Of a stretch of 64,000 nucleotides of DNA, positions 45,351 through 57,361 are shown in pieces. The notes below the pieces were generated by a model. It was given only the letters and a program-made list of their open reading frames with translations. It did not search any database and was not told where the DNA came from. The DNA lies in NCBI RefSeq assembly GCF_019649055.1, contig NW_026570257.1, forward strand, positions 620,001 to 684,000, in the 5' to 3' direction. The position numbers and the translations under genes were made by a program. Numbering within the stretch: the first letter of the stretch is position 1; each line of letters starts with the position of its first letter. This DNA comes from Paramacrobiotus metropolitanus (Eukaryota; Tardigrada; Eutardigrada; Parachela; Macrobiotidae).

Positions 45351-46578
45351 ATGAGGCTTATCGGACTTTGTTTGATTATTGCGGGCGTTGCCTCCGCCAA
45401 AACGTTGGTATGTGATAAATGTCCATTGGGTTTCTAAAACCACTGATTTATATTAACGTTAATGATTCTACTAGAGATTTTTGCAATAAATCTATTGATT
45501 TTTATAAGAAGATTATACTCGTTAGATTTTTTTGAAACAGAAGTACTGTTTTTTGTAAGAAGCGATGATGCTCGTGTTTATACTAATTATACGATACTCG
45601 TTATGCTTTTGTAATAAACTGACTAATTTTTAATAACAATTTTTTATAAGAATCGGTGGTAATGTTTAGTCAGTTAATTTCCATAATTGAATAATATCTC
45701 GTAATGCTGATAATTTTTTTCTGGGAAGCGATAATAATGGTGCTGTAGCTATTGGTAACACCAATAATTGCAGCAATGCCGGTTGATTTTTCTCCACTTC
45801 TGTTGCCAATTTTTCTACCTAGGTACCTGTATATCGTACTAGGCTGGTATCACAGCGTTCATATGGTGTCAAGCTGCAAAACGTTCTGCCCTATTGACTA
45901 AGTGAAGTGTTATAATTGCTACTCTCGATATTGATATTAAAAGTAATTTATTCAAAAAGCTGACAGAGTATATTATACCGTTATGCATATGCTATCAGGT
46001 TAAGCGGGCAAGCGAACAAAACCCGAAAGTCTTCAGCGCGCTTGACCAACTGCGCGGCGGATCTACAAAACACAAACTGGAAGTGGATGAAATTCAAGAA
46101 CTTTTCTACAGTGTCCGACCCGGCGAAGATTTCCCCTTGCTAGCCGAAGTACCGAAAGATGTTCACGTTGACTGTGCATCCTTCCATCAGCCTGGTTTCT
46201 ACGCCGATGTGGACACCGGTCGCTGCCAGTTATTCCATCGATGCGACATTAACGGCAACCTAACCAGCTTCCTCTGTCCAAACGAAACGGTACATTGTAT
46301 CAAAACTATTGTGTCAAAAACGTAATATTGTCGCCGTAATAAGTCAAAGATTGTTTTTGCAGTTATTCAATCAAATCACGTTAGTTTGTGACTGGTGGTT
46401 CAACATCGACTGCGCGCAAACCAAACAATTCTACGATTACTCCAATAGCCGGTTATATCAAGAGGGATCACCTTTATTAGATGATGAACCGAATTACGTA
46501 ATGGAAGTCACCGGTGCGGTACAGTCCAACGGAAACGAGAAGCGAGCGAAGCGTCACGAAAACAGTGTTGCCAGATAA
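45351..46578 (+). CDS. Gene G: secreted CBM14 protein, most diverged WW member
   Basis: Exons 45351-45407, 45999-46289 and 46363-46578, phase-0 introns. The signal peptide is MRLIGLCLIIAGVASAKTL. Exon 2 starts VKRASEQNPKVFSALDQLRGG, then diverges (STKHKLEVDEIQELFYSVRPGED). Its CBM14 half (VDCASFHQPGFYADVDTGRC, FLCPNET) and exon 3 (CDWWFNIDC, LLDDEPNY) keep all six cysteines. The tail is short and ends NEKRAKRHENSVAR, which carries an extra Lys-Arg site in place of the Lys/Ala block. Intron 1 is the longest of the first introns (591 bp). AATAAA at 46715. Confidence 0.88.
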
Positions 46579-46719
46579 GCGATTTGCCTAACAGCTGTAT
46601 GAATGACATCCTGCTCGTGCTTGTAACTATTTATCTAATCCCTTTTTCTGACGATGTTTAAAAGGGTCTAATTTAATGGGAACTGAAACCTAAAGTATTA
46701 TTTTCTAATTCCGTAATAA

Positions 46720-49560
46720 AACCGCTTTCTTATGCTGGCATAACCGTGCGATCTCTTTGGATACTGTATGACATGAATAATTTATCGTTATGTGTTGGCT
46801 ATTCCGAGCAAAAGATTTCGAACGGCATGAGCGGTGTAAAAGTTTAATGAGGGCGTTTCGGTAAACTTGATCATGACACGGTTTTCCATGAGTGTGAAAT
46901 GGATGTCCGAGCGAACGCACTTATGCATTTCCGTGGCCGGCACAGCAGGTGCACCGGGCGCGGTTGTTCGACGACATTATTTTTTACAATCGCTGTTTTC
47001 CTTACAGTCCGGCTAAACATTTGAGAATGCAACGATTGTTTCATTTGCTACACGATAACAACAAAAGAGTATCAATTTAGATGATTGACTGGCGGAAAAT
47101 ACGAAATTACGTCGAAGTGAAATGTTTAGCGGCTTAGAAAGCTAGACTATGCATACCGAACAAATGTTCCTGTATTGTTATTGGAGAACTGAATCAATTG
47201 ACTAATTGTGTGCATAAATTACTCTGCAGTTTATTTTAAGTTTGGGACAATCTAGGCGAGGGATTGTAGGATACACACTCCCTTAATTTTTCAACATTGC
47301 TATATACTGCAAAGTTCGAATTTGCAATGGAGTTTGACCTTAACCGGAAGGACTGCGCTTTTTCGGTTCGGTCTATAGATACTCAAAAACAACAGTAAAG
47401 ATGTACCAAATTTATTAAAAAAATATTATTAACAGTGCCCGTTTAGTAAAGCAATCCACCAGCTGATACTAACCAATTGCACTTTATTCAGCTTAATTAG
47501 AATGGGCAGCGTCGCAAAAAGATTCAACTACTTGTAGTTAGTAATTAACTAACAGAACTATATGTAAAATAACGTAACGGTATGCAGATTGTTTGATACA
47601 TCCCAATGATTTCTTTCTTGGATGTGGATCACTTCGATTATACTGTAGTTGCAGATGCATTCCATACCCACGTGTGGCTGTGCAGTCAATCTAAATTGAT
47701 ACATCGATATTGGAGAGCATGGCTCCTCGAGCTTGTGTCTTCCGGTAGTTAAATATTCGTATTTCTCTTGATGATAAGCATGAAGTCTCACTGACAAAAC
47801 TTCTGGTATTGCGAACAAAACTGACAAGTGGTACAGTCTACTTTAGTGAAAAGGTCACTGTCGTTCTCCTAAAACTGCATTTGCGCGAGAACGACAGCTT
47901 ACCACCGTTGGATAAACTGACGCGGACTACACCAACAGTAGGTTGGCCTCTTCCTCTGTGGTGTGGAAATACTGTACTGAAATGAGCTGCTTGTCCGTAA
48001 TAATAGTAATGTGTGGACGGTTATTGCCGGCACGGTCACAAGGCTCACTCCACGATAGTGCAGATCCACTGTAGAAAAACAGACATTTTCAACAGTCCAA
48101 TGTCCCGGGTAGCCGTACGCAGCTGGAGCCTATTGTACAATACCGGTGCACCACTTGCGATACACTAATTTAAAACTTATTAGAGCATGGGATTATGTTC
48201 TGCGTAATATTTTTTAATTAACTCAAACTTAACTGACAATAGTTTCTGTTCGAAAAAAATAACATCGCACCAATTACACTTTGCTTTCAATAATTCGTGC
48301 GCCGTTCTCTTTCCATTACAGCGATGTGTAATTCTCCCCACGAGTTTCTTTCATTTTGTAAGCCTTATGAATTAGCTTTTGGAAAGACACGCCACTGGAA
48401 CATTGGTGGAATTCTCGGCGCAGGTGTCTCGATAAAAAAAAATCTTTGGAAAAATGGGTGTCAATTAAAGGAAAATTAATGAATGAGAGTGGAGGCTGAT
48501 ATGAGCTATCGATGCCTTGGCCTGGATGATGATGTTGCAGCATACGCCACAGATAACCATCCCAGCAAAGCAGTCTATTTTAAGATTTATTGAGCGCAAA
48601 GCGTCGTTCAATGAGTAATTTTAAAATGAGAGAGTTTAAAAATTTTAAAATAAACCGAACATTTGACAGGAAGTGTTCGGATGCACTTGCTCTATTTGTG
48701 TGATTTAATTTAAGTATGTTTGAATTTAAACTTTGAAGTGGTGTACCGGCGCGGCGCTTGCAACCTTTATTATCTTGGTAGTTATTGCCGATTAAAACCG
48801 CTTGATCATGTATTAGTTGTAAATACATACTGTACATAATTATTCAGAGGACAGTTTGTTTATTGTGATTCTGCTGTCTGATTCGTTTTCATTGCCGGTT
48901 ATTAGCTACTCAGCATTAGCTATTAAACAAGTAAGGTTTCTTTACAAATTGCAGAGGTGCAGGCGACACTTCATTCGAATTTTATTTGACCCGATTTACT
49001 GGTCATCCAAACCCCAAAGAACCAGTTTTCATGAAACAAAAAACCAAACGGTCTAATTAACTGCAGTTCAATTTTGTAGGAGTTTCCGAATAACTGGAAT
49101 TCGCCTCCAATTCTACAATGCACTCTTCTTACAATTCTGCAACTTATTATTAGTTAACTTTATTTGTTTGAACAAAATATCTTGTATTTTTAATCTGCGA
49201 ATATGCAACAGATTTTTAAGTTTGCTTTCAATTTACAGCGGTGCTCTGAGGCCAGAAACATTAATTTGCGACTTTATTCAGTGCAGTTGTGTTGCTCTTA
49301 TTCCTGTTAGGTGACTCATTAATCCCACAATATTCAACGAAATGTCCGATGAGGATTACAATCAGAACGAAAACACACAGTAAAAGAAGGCGAAAACTAA
49401 AGAGTAGCGAACTGTCTTCCTACCTATATGCAGATAGTCCTACACCGCGGTGCAAAGAAACAGCAAGCTTGTAGATGCTTTATATATATTTTAAGCAGTA
49501 TATTTTAAGCAGAGTATGGAGAATTAAGCTTTCGGGCTGTTATGGCTTACGAATCATCCA
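46720..49560. other. AT-rich intergenic DNA
   Basis: No gene supported over about 2.8 kb. A stretch at 49260-49320 reads TLICDFIQC in one frame, which only superficially recalls the CBM14 exon. Confidence 0.45.
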
Positions 49561-49564
49561 ACGG

Positions 49565-50238
49565 TCAGTCGGCATCTCCACATGGGTTGGTCACCACTTC
49601 ACTCCTGGCCTTAGGTACGGAAACAACGAGCTGTTTGCCCTTATCGTCGGGATAGCCGTTGTACTTGATGTCCACCTACCCATTGCAAAATAGTGTTAAT
49701 ATCAGTACCGGCATTACCTGGGAGCGAGTGATAACTCTACACCGCACCCCTGACACACAAATTTAGCGATTTTACGGTACATTTCGGTTATCAGAGTATT
49801 AAGTATGTACTATTACATTTTGATGATTACACATAACGAACATCAAGATTACGTCTATTGTGCTCGGTGTTGTTACTTATAACTGTTCTTACAGTAAAGT
49901 AATACGTAGTTTTGTCACCGTCGTCCTCCGTCTGATAGCTTTTGGGAACCAATTTAAGAAACTTCATTCCGCATTTTTGCTGTGGTGGAAATGGTACTTC
50001 ATCCGACCAATAGGCGAAAGCGTCCTGTAAAAAAAAATCCACAAGGGTTAACAAAGGTCACTTTTTCAGCAGTAATTCAGATTGGACAAAATATTATAGA
50101 GGAAAATCCAAAATGGCAGTTATATCTTACTGTGGCAATTTTTTTCGTTTTCTCGTCAACCGGCTTCGGAGCTGATTTCTTTGCTGTAAACGCCACACAT
50201 AGACATCCCAACAGAATAAACATAATCTTGATGTCCAT
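49565..50238 (-). CDS. Secreted cystatin-like protein, 116 residues
   Basis: Exons 50238-50131, 50024-49893 and 49675-49565, introns phase 0 with clear GT-AG ends. Exon 1 gives the signal peptide and KPVDEKTKKIAT (start ATG 50238). Exon 2 runs from DAFAYWSDEV to VPKSYQTEDDGDKTTYYFT. Exon 3 is VDIKYNGYPDD... ending TNPCGDAD. The step TYYFT, intron, VDI matches the stefin GT-Y-x-I-K, intron, V step, and the NPC-D end matches the two plus-strand relatives at 57 and 59 kb. QxVxG is replaced by SYQTED, so protease inhibition is uncertain. TATATAAAG on the minus strand at about 50341-50333 is the likely TATA box. Confidence 0.78.
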
Positions 50239-50332
50239 GACAAACTGATTCTGGTTTGAGGTCACAGAGGAAATATGCCGATATATAGAAAACAGAACTG
50301 GAAATAATTATTGGACGAAGTTGAAAGTTTAG

Positions 50333-50341
50333 CTTTATATA
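50333..50341 (-). promoter_or_regulatory. TATA box of the minus-strand cystatin-like gene
   Basis: TATATAAAG on the minus strand, about 95 bp before the ATG at 50238. Confidence 0.6.
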
Positions 50342-50717
50342 CCTAGCGTTAGCCTCGAAATCGTAGTGTTCTATGTAATCCTTTCGGCATCGGGGAAAGA
50401 GAAAACAGATCGATCCATCATTTCCTAATTACAATAATTAAGTTTGAATACAAACTCCACGATAACCAGGGAAATGGTTATCAATCAATGCTGTTTGGTA
50501 GTGATAATGGCTGCTTCTGATGATTAGAGCATCTGGTTTTAGTGGTTTACCGAGCATTACCCAACCATTATTTACTGTCAACAGCAGGTTTCACCCGGAT
50601 GGATTAGTCTGCAAGGGAAATAAATTGTTTTGGCTCTACTCTGACGTGGATGGAATACTAGCAACCTCACTCACGCTAATAAGATTAATGGCAAATTAAG
50701 CATTAAGACGGGAAAAG

Positions 50718-51056
50718 TTATTTTTTGGAACCACCTTTGTGTCTTCGGGATGATAAACGGCGTAGACGGGACATTAAAGAAAATACTCTATCAATTTTAT
50801 TACAAGTTCCCAATACGGAACTCAGAAGTCGAAGCGATACCACCAGTTCTGCAGGTACGTTTTCGACTTGCTTCAGTAAATCTTTCCTGATTACATGATT
50901 CTTTCGTGTAAACTCGTCGTTGTCGTTGTTTTTTGAAAGGAAAGCTAATTTAGGCGTTCCCAGTACTCCTTGTACGAGACATCCCAATTCTTGGTCAAGG
51001 TCAGAAAGTACAGGATGAAGTAAACATGAACGCTTTTTTCTCGATTTCGAACTGGA
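50718..51056 (-). CDS. Possible exon of an unknown basic protein
   Basis: An open stretch of about 112 codons ends in a Lys/Arg-rich C-terminus (RRLSSRRHKGGSKK). It has no ATG near its left limit other than internal ones and no recognised family. It may be an exon whose partners were not found, or a chance frame. Confidence 0.2.
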   Translation of the reverse strand, partial: SSSKSRKKRSCLLHPVLSDLDQELGCLVQGVLGTPKLAFLSKNNDNDEFTRKNHVIRKDLLKQVENVPAELVVSLRLLSSVLGTCNKIDRVFSLMSRLRRLSSRRHKGGSKK

Positions 51057-51705
51057 TACTTATGGTCATGGAAAAACATATTATAAGCTTTTGACACTTT
51101 ATTATACGAAAATGCTCAGGACAAAAAAGATCAGTGTGCCTCTACCGTGTACCGACGAAATCATGATTATGATTGTTTGTTAATTATTTATCTGTAGGTA
51201 CACAGAAATAGAACTGATTCGATTATGTACAATATAGCAGTATATAACAGCAATATTTATTGTCCTCCACAGCAGGACCACAGCAGGACTCTCGGCTGCT
51301 TACACGAGGTAAGGACGTTACATGTTGAAATACTTAATTCACTGTTGTAGTATGCTGAAACATTTTTCATTTTCAGGACCACCGATTGATATGTGAGCTA
51401 CTCTATAATAGATTGTTGAAGAGTTGAATTCCAAAACGCGATCGTCGCATAAAAACTTATTGTTTTTTTACTTCCTTCGCTTAATTCGCAGTCGAAGCCA
51501 GCGCATAAAATAAACTACAATTTATCCGCACACAGACAATTCACCATTTAAAATAATGGCGAGTGGCAGTCGCAAAAATTAAAAAGAACAAATTTTATTA
51601 CTGTAATAAAATATAAAAGCCAAAAAAGGGGCGTTTGTATGTGTCACTATGTGCTACACATAATATGAAACAGATGAAAGCGCTATCTGCATACGACAAA
51701 CATTT

Positions 51706-53136
51706 TCAGTTTGCTTTGTAGTAGGGACCGTACCATTCCGCCGGTGTACAGGCCTTTTCCGGTTTGGCGACGGTATGATAGTCCTCCAAACTGCCTTTCC
51801 CTTTGGCTTCCGCGATCAGGTGGTTAGCTGCCTCCACCTGCTCGGTAATCAGCTGCTGGATATACGCCTTCATGAAAGCATTGAACTGTTCCCCGAACAA
51901 CTTCTTATCTTTATCGGCGGCCAGTTTGGCATGGTTTTCCCGGAGGAATTTCAGAATGCTTTCATCCAGAATATCACTGAGCGGCCGCACTGTAAAATAG
52001 TCCTCCAGGACACTAAAGTCCAGTGCGCCGTTTTTGAACAGCTTGGAGCGCACAGTCTCGTACGTATTATTGACCATGCGCGGCGGAATCAGCGGGTCGA
52101 CGAAGAATGCATCGGCATACAGTTCCCCCTTCCCTTCGAAAACGAGATCATCGATGTGCCCGCGGATAATCCGCCGAATATTCTGATGGATCAAACTACC
52201 CGTGATATTGGAACTGTTGTAGTTCCCGAACGCCCCGCTGCTGCTATCCGTTTGCCGGTCCGTGTTATCCTTGGACGGCTCTAAACGGTTGATGAACACT
52301 TTGTTCTGCTCCACCTTATTGATCCAGACATTCAAAAACGGCAGATCGAGCACTTCCTCCCCGCCGTCAAACTTCAAATTTCGCGTGGGGATTTTACTGA
52401 CATCCAGATTCGGGAGGACAATATCGAATCCTTTATCGAAATACTTCTTGATCCGTTCAATGTATTTCGGCGAGGAGCTCTTGGCGTCCACGGTAAACAC
52501 CAGGCTCTCGATGCCTTGGCGGCCACGCTCCGAAAAAATGACTTCATTGCGGAAGTATGCCGCTTCCGTGCAACTGATGTCCGTCTCTTTAAAACGCTGG
52601 GCTAGCGGTGGACAGAACGTGAACTGTACCGGGTACGGCAGGCACTGCGCTTTAATGGTGTAGACATTCTTGTAGCGCGTCACCGTCAGATCGTTCAGAT
52701 TATACCGTGTTGTCCCGTCGTCCGCTTTGCCTTTTTTCTTCATCTTATCCTTCTCCTCGTTCTTCCCTTTCATCCAGGTTAAGAGATCCTCGACGAACTG
52801 TCGTACCCGCTCGGCTAAGACAGCCCCTTTATTGGGGACTGAATCCTCCAGGACGAGGAACAAATCGATGTCGTTGGGTCTGTTGTCCAACAGCAAGTCG
52901 ACAACGCAACCACCCACGATGGCGACACCCTCCAGGCTGACACCTTCAAAGGCGGGCACCAGCTCGATGAATTTGTCCCAGAAGGTTTGAGATTTTCGCC
53001 AGGCTTCCCGGTTGGTGAAGCGGTTTTCATATACCAAGGTAGGCAGCTCGTAGTTCCATGTGCGAACGGGGCTGACATCGGCCAAGCTGAAAAATCCGCC
53101 CTCCTTGATCCAAGCGGCAGTATTCGTGGCTGGCAT
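51706..53136 (-). CDS. Nucleotidyltransferase-fold protein, 476 residues, possibly foreign
   Basis: A single long exon from ATG 53136. Residues about 72-93 read VAIVGGCVVDLLLDNRPNDI then DLF: the GG...DxD signature (G75-G76, D89, D91) of the DNA polymerase-beta nucleotidyltransferase superfamily, which moves a nucleotide or similar group to an acceptor. A Lys/Glu-rich insert (about 125-140) and a long helical C-terminus follow. The acceptor cannot be told. The gene is intronless and visibly richer in G and C than its flanks, unlike the spliced neighbours. Similar GG-DxD proteins of this length are known in large DNA viruses and protists, so acquisition by transfer is possible. That is inference. 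Confidence 0.7.
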   Translation of the reverse strand: MPATNTAAWIKEGGFFSLADVSPVRTWNYELPTLVYENRFTNREAWRKSQTFWDKFIELVPAFEGVSLEGVAIVGGCVVDLLLDNRPNDIDLFLVLEDSVPNKGAVLAERVRQFVEDLLTWMKGKNEEKDKMKKKGKADDGTTRYNLNDLTVTRYKNVYTIKAQCLPYPVQFTFCPPLAQRFKETDISCTEAAYFRNEVIFSERGRQGIESLVFTVDAKSSSPKYIERIKKYFDKGFDIVLPNLDVSKIPTRNLKFDGGEEVLDLPFLNVWINKVEQNKVFINRLEPSKDNTDRQTDSSSGAFGNYNSSNITGSLIHQNIRRIIRGHIDDLVFEGKGELYADAFFVDPLIPPRMVNNTYETVRSKLFKNGALDFSVLEDYFTVRPLSDILDESILKFLRENHAKLAADKDKKLFGEQFNAFMKAYIQQLITEQVEAANHLIAEAKGKGSLEDYHTVAKPEKACTPAEWYGPYYKAN

Positions 53137-53139
53137 GAT

Positions 53140-55200
53140 TCTGGCGTAGAATTCTTATCAAATTTAGAATATCAGTACGTAGTACCAACTCAAAATCAGA
53201 GGCAACTTCACAAAAATGATAGATTTCCTGAATTTTTCCAACCTCGAAGACAACTGCAAGGCATGCAAAGTAAGTAGACAGTAGGGTAGATTAAAATGCG
53301 GGATGCAGACCGTATTACATTACTACTGCATACTCGTCAAGTTGCAGAACGGGTTTTGCGGTTATTTTATACCGGCGCGCGCTCCGTGCATGTCAATTCG
53401 CCGGCTCGGTCGATAAAGCGCACGTGCACGGCAAGTGGCGAAGATTACCGGCCTTGGCCTTTGAAGTTTGCATTATGAGCAATCGATATGATTTCATCGG
53501 ATGAGATAATTTTATCCAACTTAACGGAAACCGGGGTGGCGATTTTACAGTTTGTAACTGTGTATGTATACATACAGTCATCATAAATTCAATGTACATC
53601 CTACAGATGATCTTAAAGATAATCTACGCATGTGAACATCCTTTTAGGAGCGGTGCGAAATGCTCCGTTTTGCCGGTATCAACAAAATCTACTGTATTTT
53701 TTGACAGGAAGCTGTAGGGAGCGTTCTGGGCGCTGAAGTCTACTCCAAGTTCATTTAGACGATGCGTAATACACAATTAATGTACGTAACTGACTTGGTT
53801 TATAAAGTTTGTTTTCGTTCTCCGCACTAATAATACAACTTTTGTTTAAATGGGGAGTTTGTATGTCCAAGGTATATTGTGCTGTAGTACTGTCGCGGAT
53901 AAAAGCTTTCAAGGAAAACGATATAAATTATTTATTTTTCGTATTACTGCACTTTCGCAGTACGCAGTATGAAGCGAAATTCGCTTTGTGCTCACATTGC
54001 TGTCTATAAGCAACCGTATTCCAGGATTCGAAGTGGGTTTTCCTATATTATACATACTTTATCGAATTCCCATACTAACTGCTTACCAGAATGAAAACTA
54101 AAAAAAACTACTATCCAACATTAAACTTGATTTATTTCTACCTCTTATTAGCTGTGCTCCGGTCTACCAATGCACGAATAGCGCATTTTCCTAGTATACG
54201 CGTATACTATACATCTGTACTTTATCGTATTCACTGCGAAAACTGAAAATACTTTAAATCGAAACACTGAAATTATACTGAAATTTTATCCTGGAATTAT
54301 TTTTAATTGATATTTAAATTTTTTAAATTGTTCCATAAATTGTTCTTGTTAAAAATTGTTACAGAATTGTTCGTTCGCTACCAGTCGATCTTGACCATCG
54401 CTCCAGTCTTGACCATCGCTCGCACCGTGCAGCACGCTTTCGATTAGACTGCCTTAACTTCGCCAGTTGCTTGTGTGATTACCAAATATTCGGCGTTTTC
54501 GACGGAAATGTGCCAATATTCCAACCAATCATCCTTGATCTCCCGACAACGTCATCCTGATTTATGTTTATATTTGTATTAGATATTTGAATTTTACTGT
54601 CTTCTATAAATACTATAAACTGTCTTCTATAAATACTCATAACCACTATAATTTCCAAAAACTATACAAAACTTTCGAAAAAAAATAGGTTATGCGTGCC
54701 GTTTCCCCTAATTTGTAATAGGGGTTTTTTGCCGCATAACAGCATACAAAGGTTGATATAAAGTATATACTATCTTACATTGTTGCTCCATATACTGCCG
54801 GATACAAAGCAAAAGACACTTATTCATTATGTCTTATCATAGTCTAAATACTGTATTTAAACGCAAAAATGTTTATCATTGATCGCTACTTAACATCTTT
54901 CTTGTGGGTGAAAGAAGTGCACTGCAAAATAATTCTAACTTCAGAAAGTGCTCGTAACTGCTGAAATACGCAAACGTTACATGACAGTTTTGGAAAAACT
55001 CGCTAATGTCAAGTGATACACATTGGTCGCATACACATTGGTCCACTCACAAGTGTTTGCTACACGCTGACACTGAAATTTTATGCGCCAGAAATTTGTA
55101 TAACCCACAAAAATTTCGTAATCAAATGCAAATTCCTAACATGCTCCCATAAATAGCCTAATGAATGGCACGTTTCCGTTCAATTTGTCAACGGCCTTCA
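53140..55200. other. Intergenic DNA with several short direct duplications
   Basis: Near 54385-54420 a CTTGACCATCGCTC unit occurs twice, and near 54598-54640 a CTGTCTTCTATAAATACT unit occurs twice. A short frame at 53217-53270 ending in AAAGTAAGT resembles a first exon (MIDFLNFSNLED), but no partner exon was found. Confidence 0.45.
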
Positions 55201-55301
55201 AAGTATAAGACACGAGCAAAGTGTATAACCGTGTGACCTTTGATTTAGCATTTGTCTCTCCTTTACGATCGCGAAGTAGCGGTTAATCTGAAACTGCAAA
55301 G

Positions 55302-56140
55302 ATGATTCAGAAAGGAACTATCTTATTATTGCTGTTGGTACTTTGTGGCGTGGCCTTTGCTTCGGTAAGTAGTGTCAATTGTCAGAAGAACTATATTTTC
55401 CGTTGGGCAGTACAAGTAAATAAAAAAGAATCGTGTCATTCGGTATTCTTTAAGTTTACTTGTTGTTTATACCAGAAAACTGTAACAGCATCCTCAGATC
55501 TAAATCAAGATTGGTTTTTGTGAATCTTACGAGATACTGTACGTATAAGTAACAAAATTAAATCTATTTCTCTGCGCAGAGTAGTCAGGAATATTTTCTG
55601 GAAAACCAAATTATTCTTTCCACATTTCTTTGTACATTTTTACCGCAATATATGACCAACGTCAAAAATGACCGGGCAAAGGGAGTTCAAGAGAATGTTT
55701 TTATAAATACGAATGCAGCAGCCACTGTAGAAGTACAGATAGTTATTGTTTCGTTTGTTGTTATTGCAGTCTTATTTGCAGATAATAAACCGAGCGGAAG
55801 AGGCTGAACTTTTACGTGAGTATCTTTTAATAATGGTAGCGCCATGCAGAATACTTTTGTGAATGTGGCCGTTTCGCCGCTTCGTGCATTTTATTCGGTG
55901 CTGCACTTTTTCATCACACATAGGAGCCAAACGGGACTATGGTGGTGGCTCGTGGGGATATCGTCCATCCTACGGTGCTGTACCTTTCGGAGGTTTCGGA
56001 GGGTATATGGGATTTGGCGGTCCTTACTAGTACGTAGTAATATTTCCAGTATGCGGGGATATATTATAGAAAATTGGTGCAAGAAACTCTTTTCCATGTG
56101 TTGTAGTGGTGGCTATTACCGATACCGTGGAGACCGGTAA
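55302..56140 (+). CDS. Gly/Tyr-rich secreted peptide precursor, 78 residues
   Basis: Exons 55302-55364, 55782-55815, 55924-56029 and 56107-56140; the split codons (phases 0, 1, 2) restore one frame ending TAA. Exon 1 is a 21-residue signal peptide (MIQKGTILLLLLVLCGVAFAS). A short acidic pro-region (INRAEEAELL) leads to RAKR, a dibasic/furin-type site. The mature part is Gly/Tyr/Phe-rich (RDYGGGSWGY ... GGYYRYRGDR). Such peptides occur in cuticle, in secreted matrices and as antimicrobial peptides; which applies here cannot be told. It has the same plan as the gene at 61 kb. Confidence 0.75.
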
Positions 56141-56144
56141 CTGA

Positions 56145-57240
56145 TAGAACCAAATGCTTTTGGAACCGCTATATTGACATACCCCGGCCCTTCTTCCAGA
56201 TTGTTATGTTATATGCATTGTTTTAGTACGCAAGCTGTTATTACCGTTAATTGTTGTTGGCATTGCCGTGGTCGTTATGATGATTTATGAGTATGTTAGA
56301 TCGCTTAACTGTGTACTCTGTACTTATACAAACCAAAGTCCCCCATAAAAAATTGTTTCTTGCCGCACTTGCATATATAGAGTCGGTAGTACTTACTACT
56401 CACCATCAGTACGACAGGAAAATCAACTCAAAAATTATTTCTTTTATCTCTGCTTTCAGTTAGGGGTTAAGGGGTGCATAAAAACTGAATTATTTAAAGG
56501 ATTTTAATACGAACGCTAATTTCGCTGTCATAACGAGGAGAACGAATTTCTTGTCAGTGATCACAGCATTACTACACTTGTAATACCCCGTCACAAAATT
56601 AATTTACGACTGCCTCATGCAGTTGCTCCATTTTTGAAATTATTAATTAATATTGCATGCATAGAGTTCTAACACCTTTTTTTTAGTAGAAACGTTTCCA
56701 ATATTCCATTAGCGGAGCTAATATAAATGAAAAATAATATGAGTATATTAATGTAATAAAAACTGAAGGCGCTCCCACAGCCGCATTTTCACTGCCAAAA
56801 TAATAATTAATGCTCGTTAATCATGGTGATTGGTGATATCTGTAGAAGACTGTTAATCGTGAGAGCTTTAACAGGTTTTCGAACGAGATAACTGAACAAA
56901 ACAAGGCGATGATCGCTTTAAGGTACTGAAGAGAATGATTTAGTACCACTATTAAACCATTAACCTCGGATATAAGTCATCTAAAGGGTTTAGAAAACCC
57001 TTTTGGCAGTTCAATTTCCAATAGCACAAGTATCAGTTTTGGTAAAGCCAGAGTACATATTTCTTGTATTTCCTTCTAGGATAAGGTAATAATAATCCAC
57101 GCGCTCAGGAAACAGGTAATTCAGTAAGCTGTTATTGATACGAACGGAGACGATACGCGGATGTGCAAAGCTTTTGGAGGCTTGCGGCATTCGAAATTAA
57201 TTAATGTCTGCTGACAGAATCACCGGTTTCTAGAGTTGAA
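56145..57240. other. Intergenic DNA
   Basis: No gene supported. Confidence 0.5.
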
Positions 57241-57245
57241 ACTCT

Positions 57246-57252
57246 TATAAAA
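57246..57252 (+). promoter_or_regulatory. TATA box of the first plus-strand cystatin-like gene of the pair
   Basis: TATAAAA is followed by CCTGCATAA, about 115 bp before the ATG at 57362. The paralogue has TATAAACCTGCAATA at about 58960. Confidence 0.6.
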
Positions 57253-57361
57253 CCTGCATAACGTGAATGTAGTATTACCAATATCATTAAGTTTCCAGCC
57301 AAAAAACTTGTACACTTTACATCAATCCTTAAGCACTCTCTCCCATCTTGACCTTTGCAAA

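Noticed and set aside
49289-49474. Short frame near a TLICDFIQC reading that recalls the CBM14 exon
   Set aside because: Only four or five residues agree, no other cysteines or splice sites follow, and the frame does not continue.
51775-52284. Open frames on the plus strand across the nucleotidyltransferase gene
   Set aside because: They are antisense shadows of the long minus-strand gene and have no family signal or splice support.
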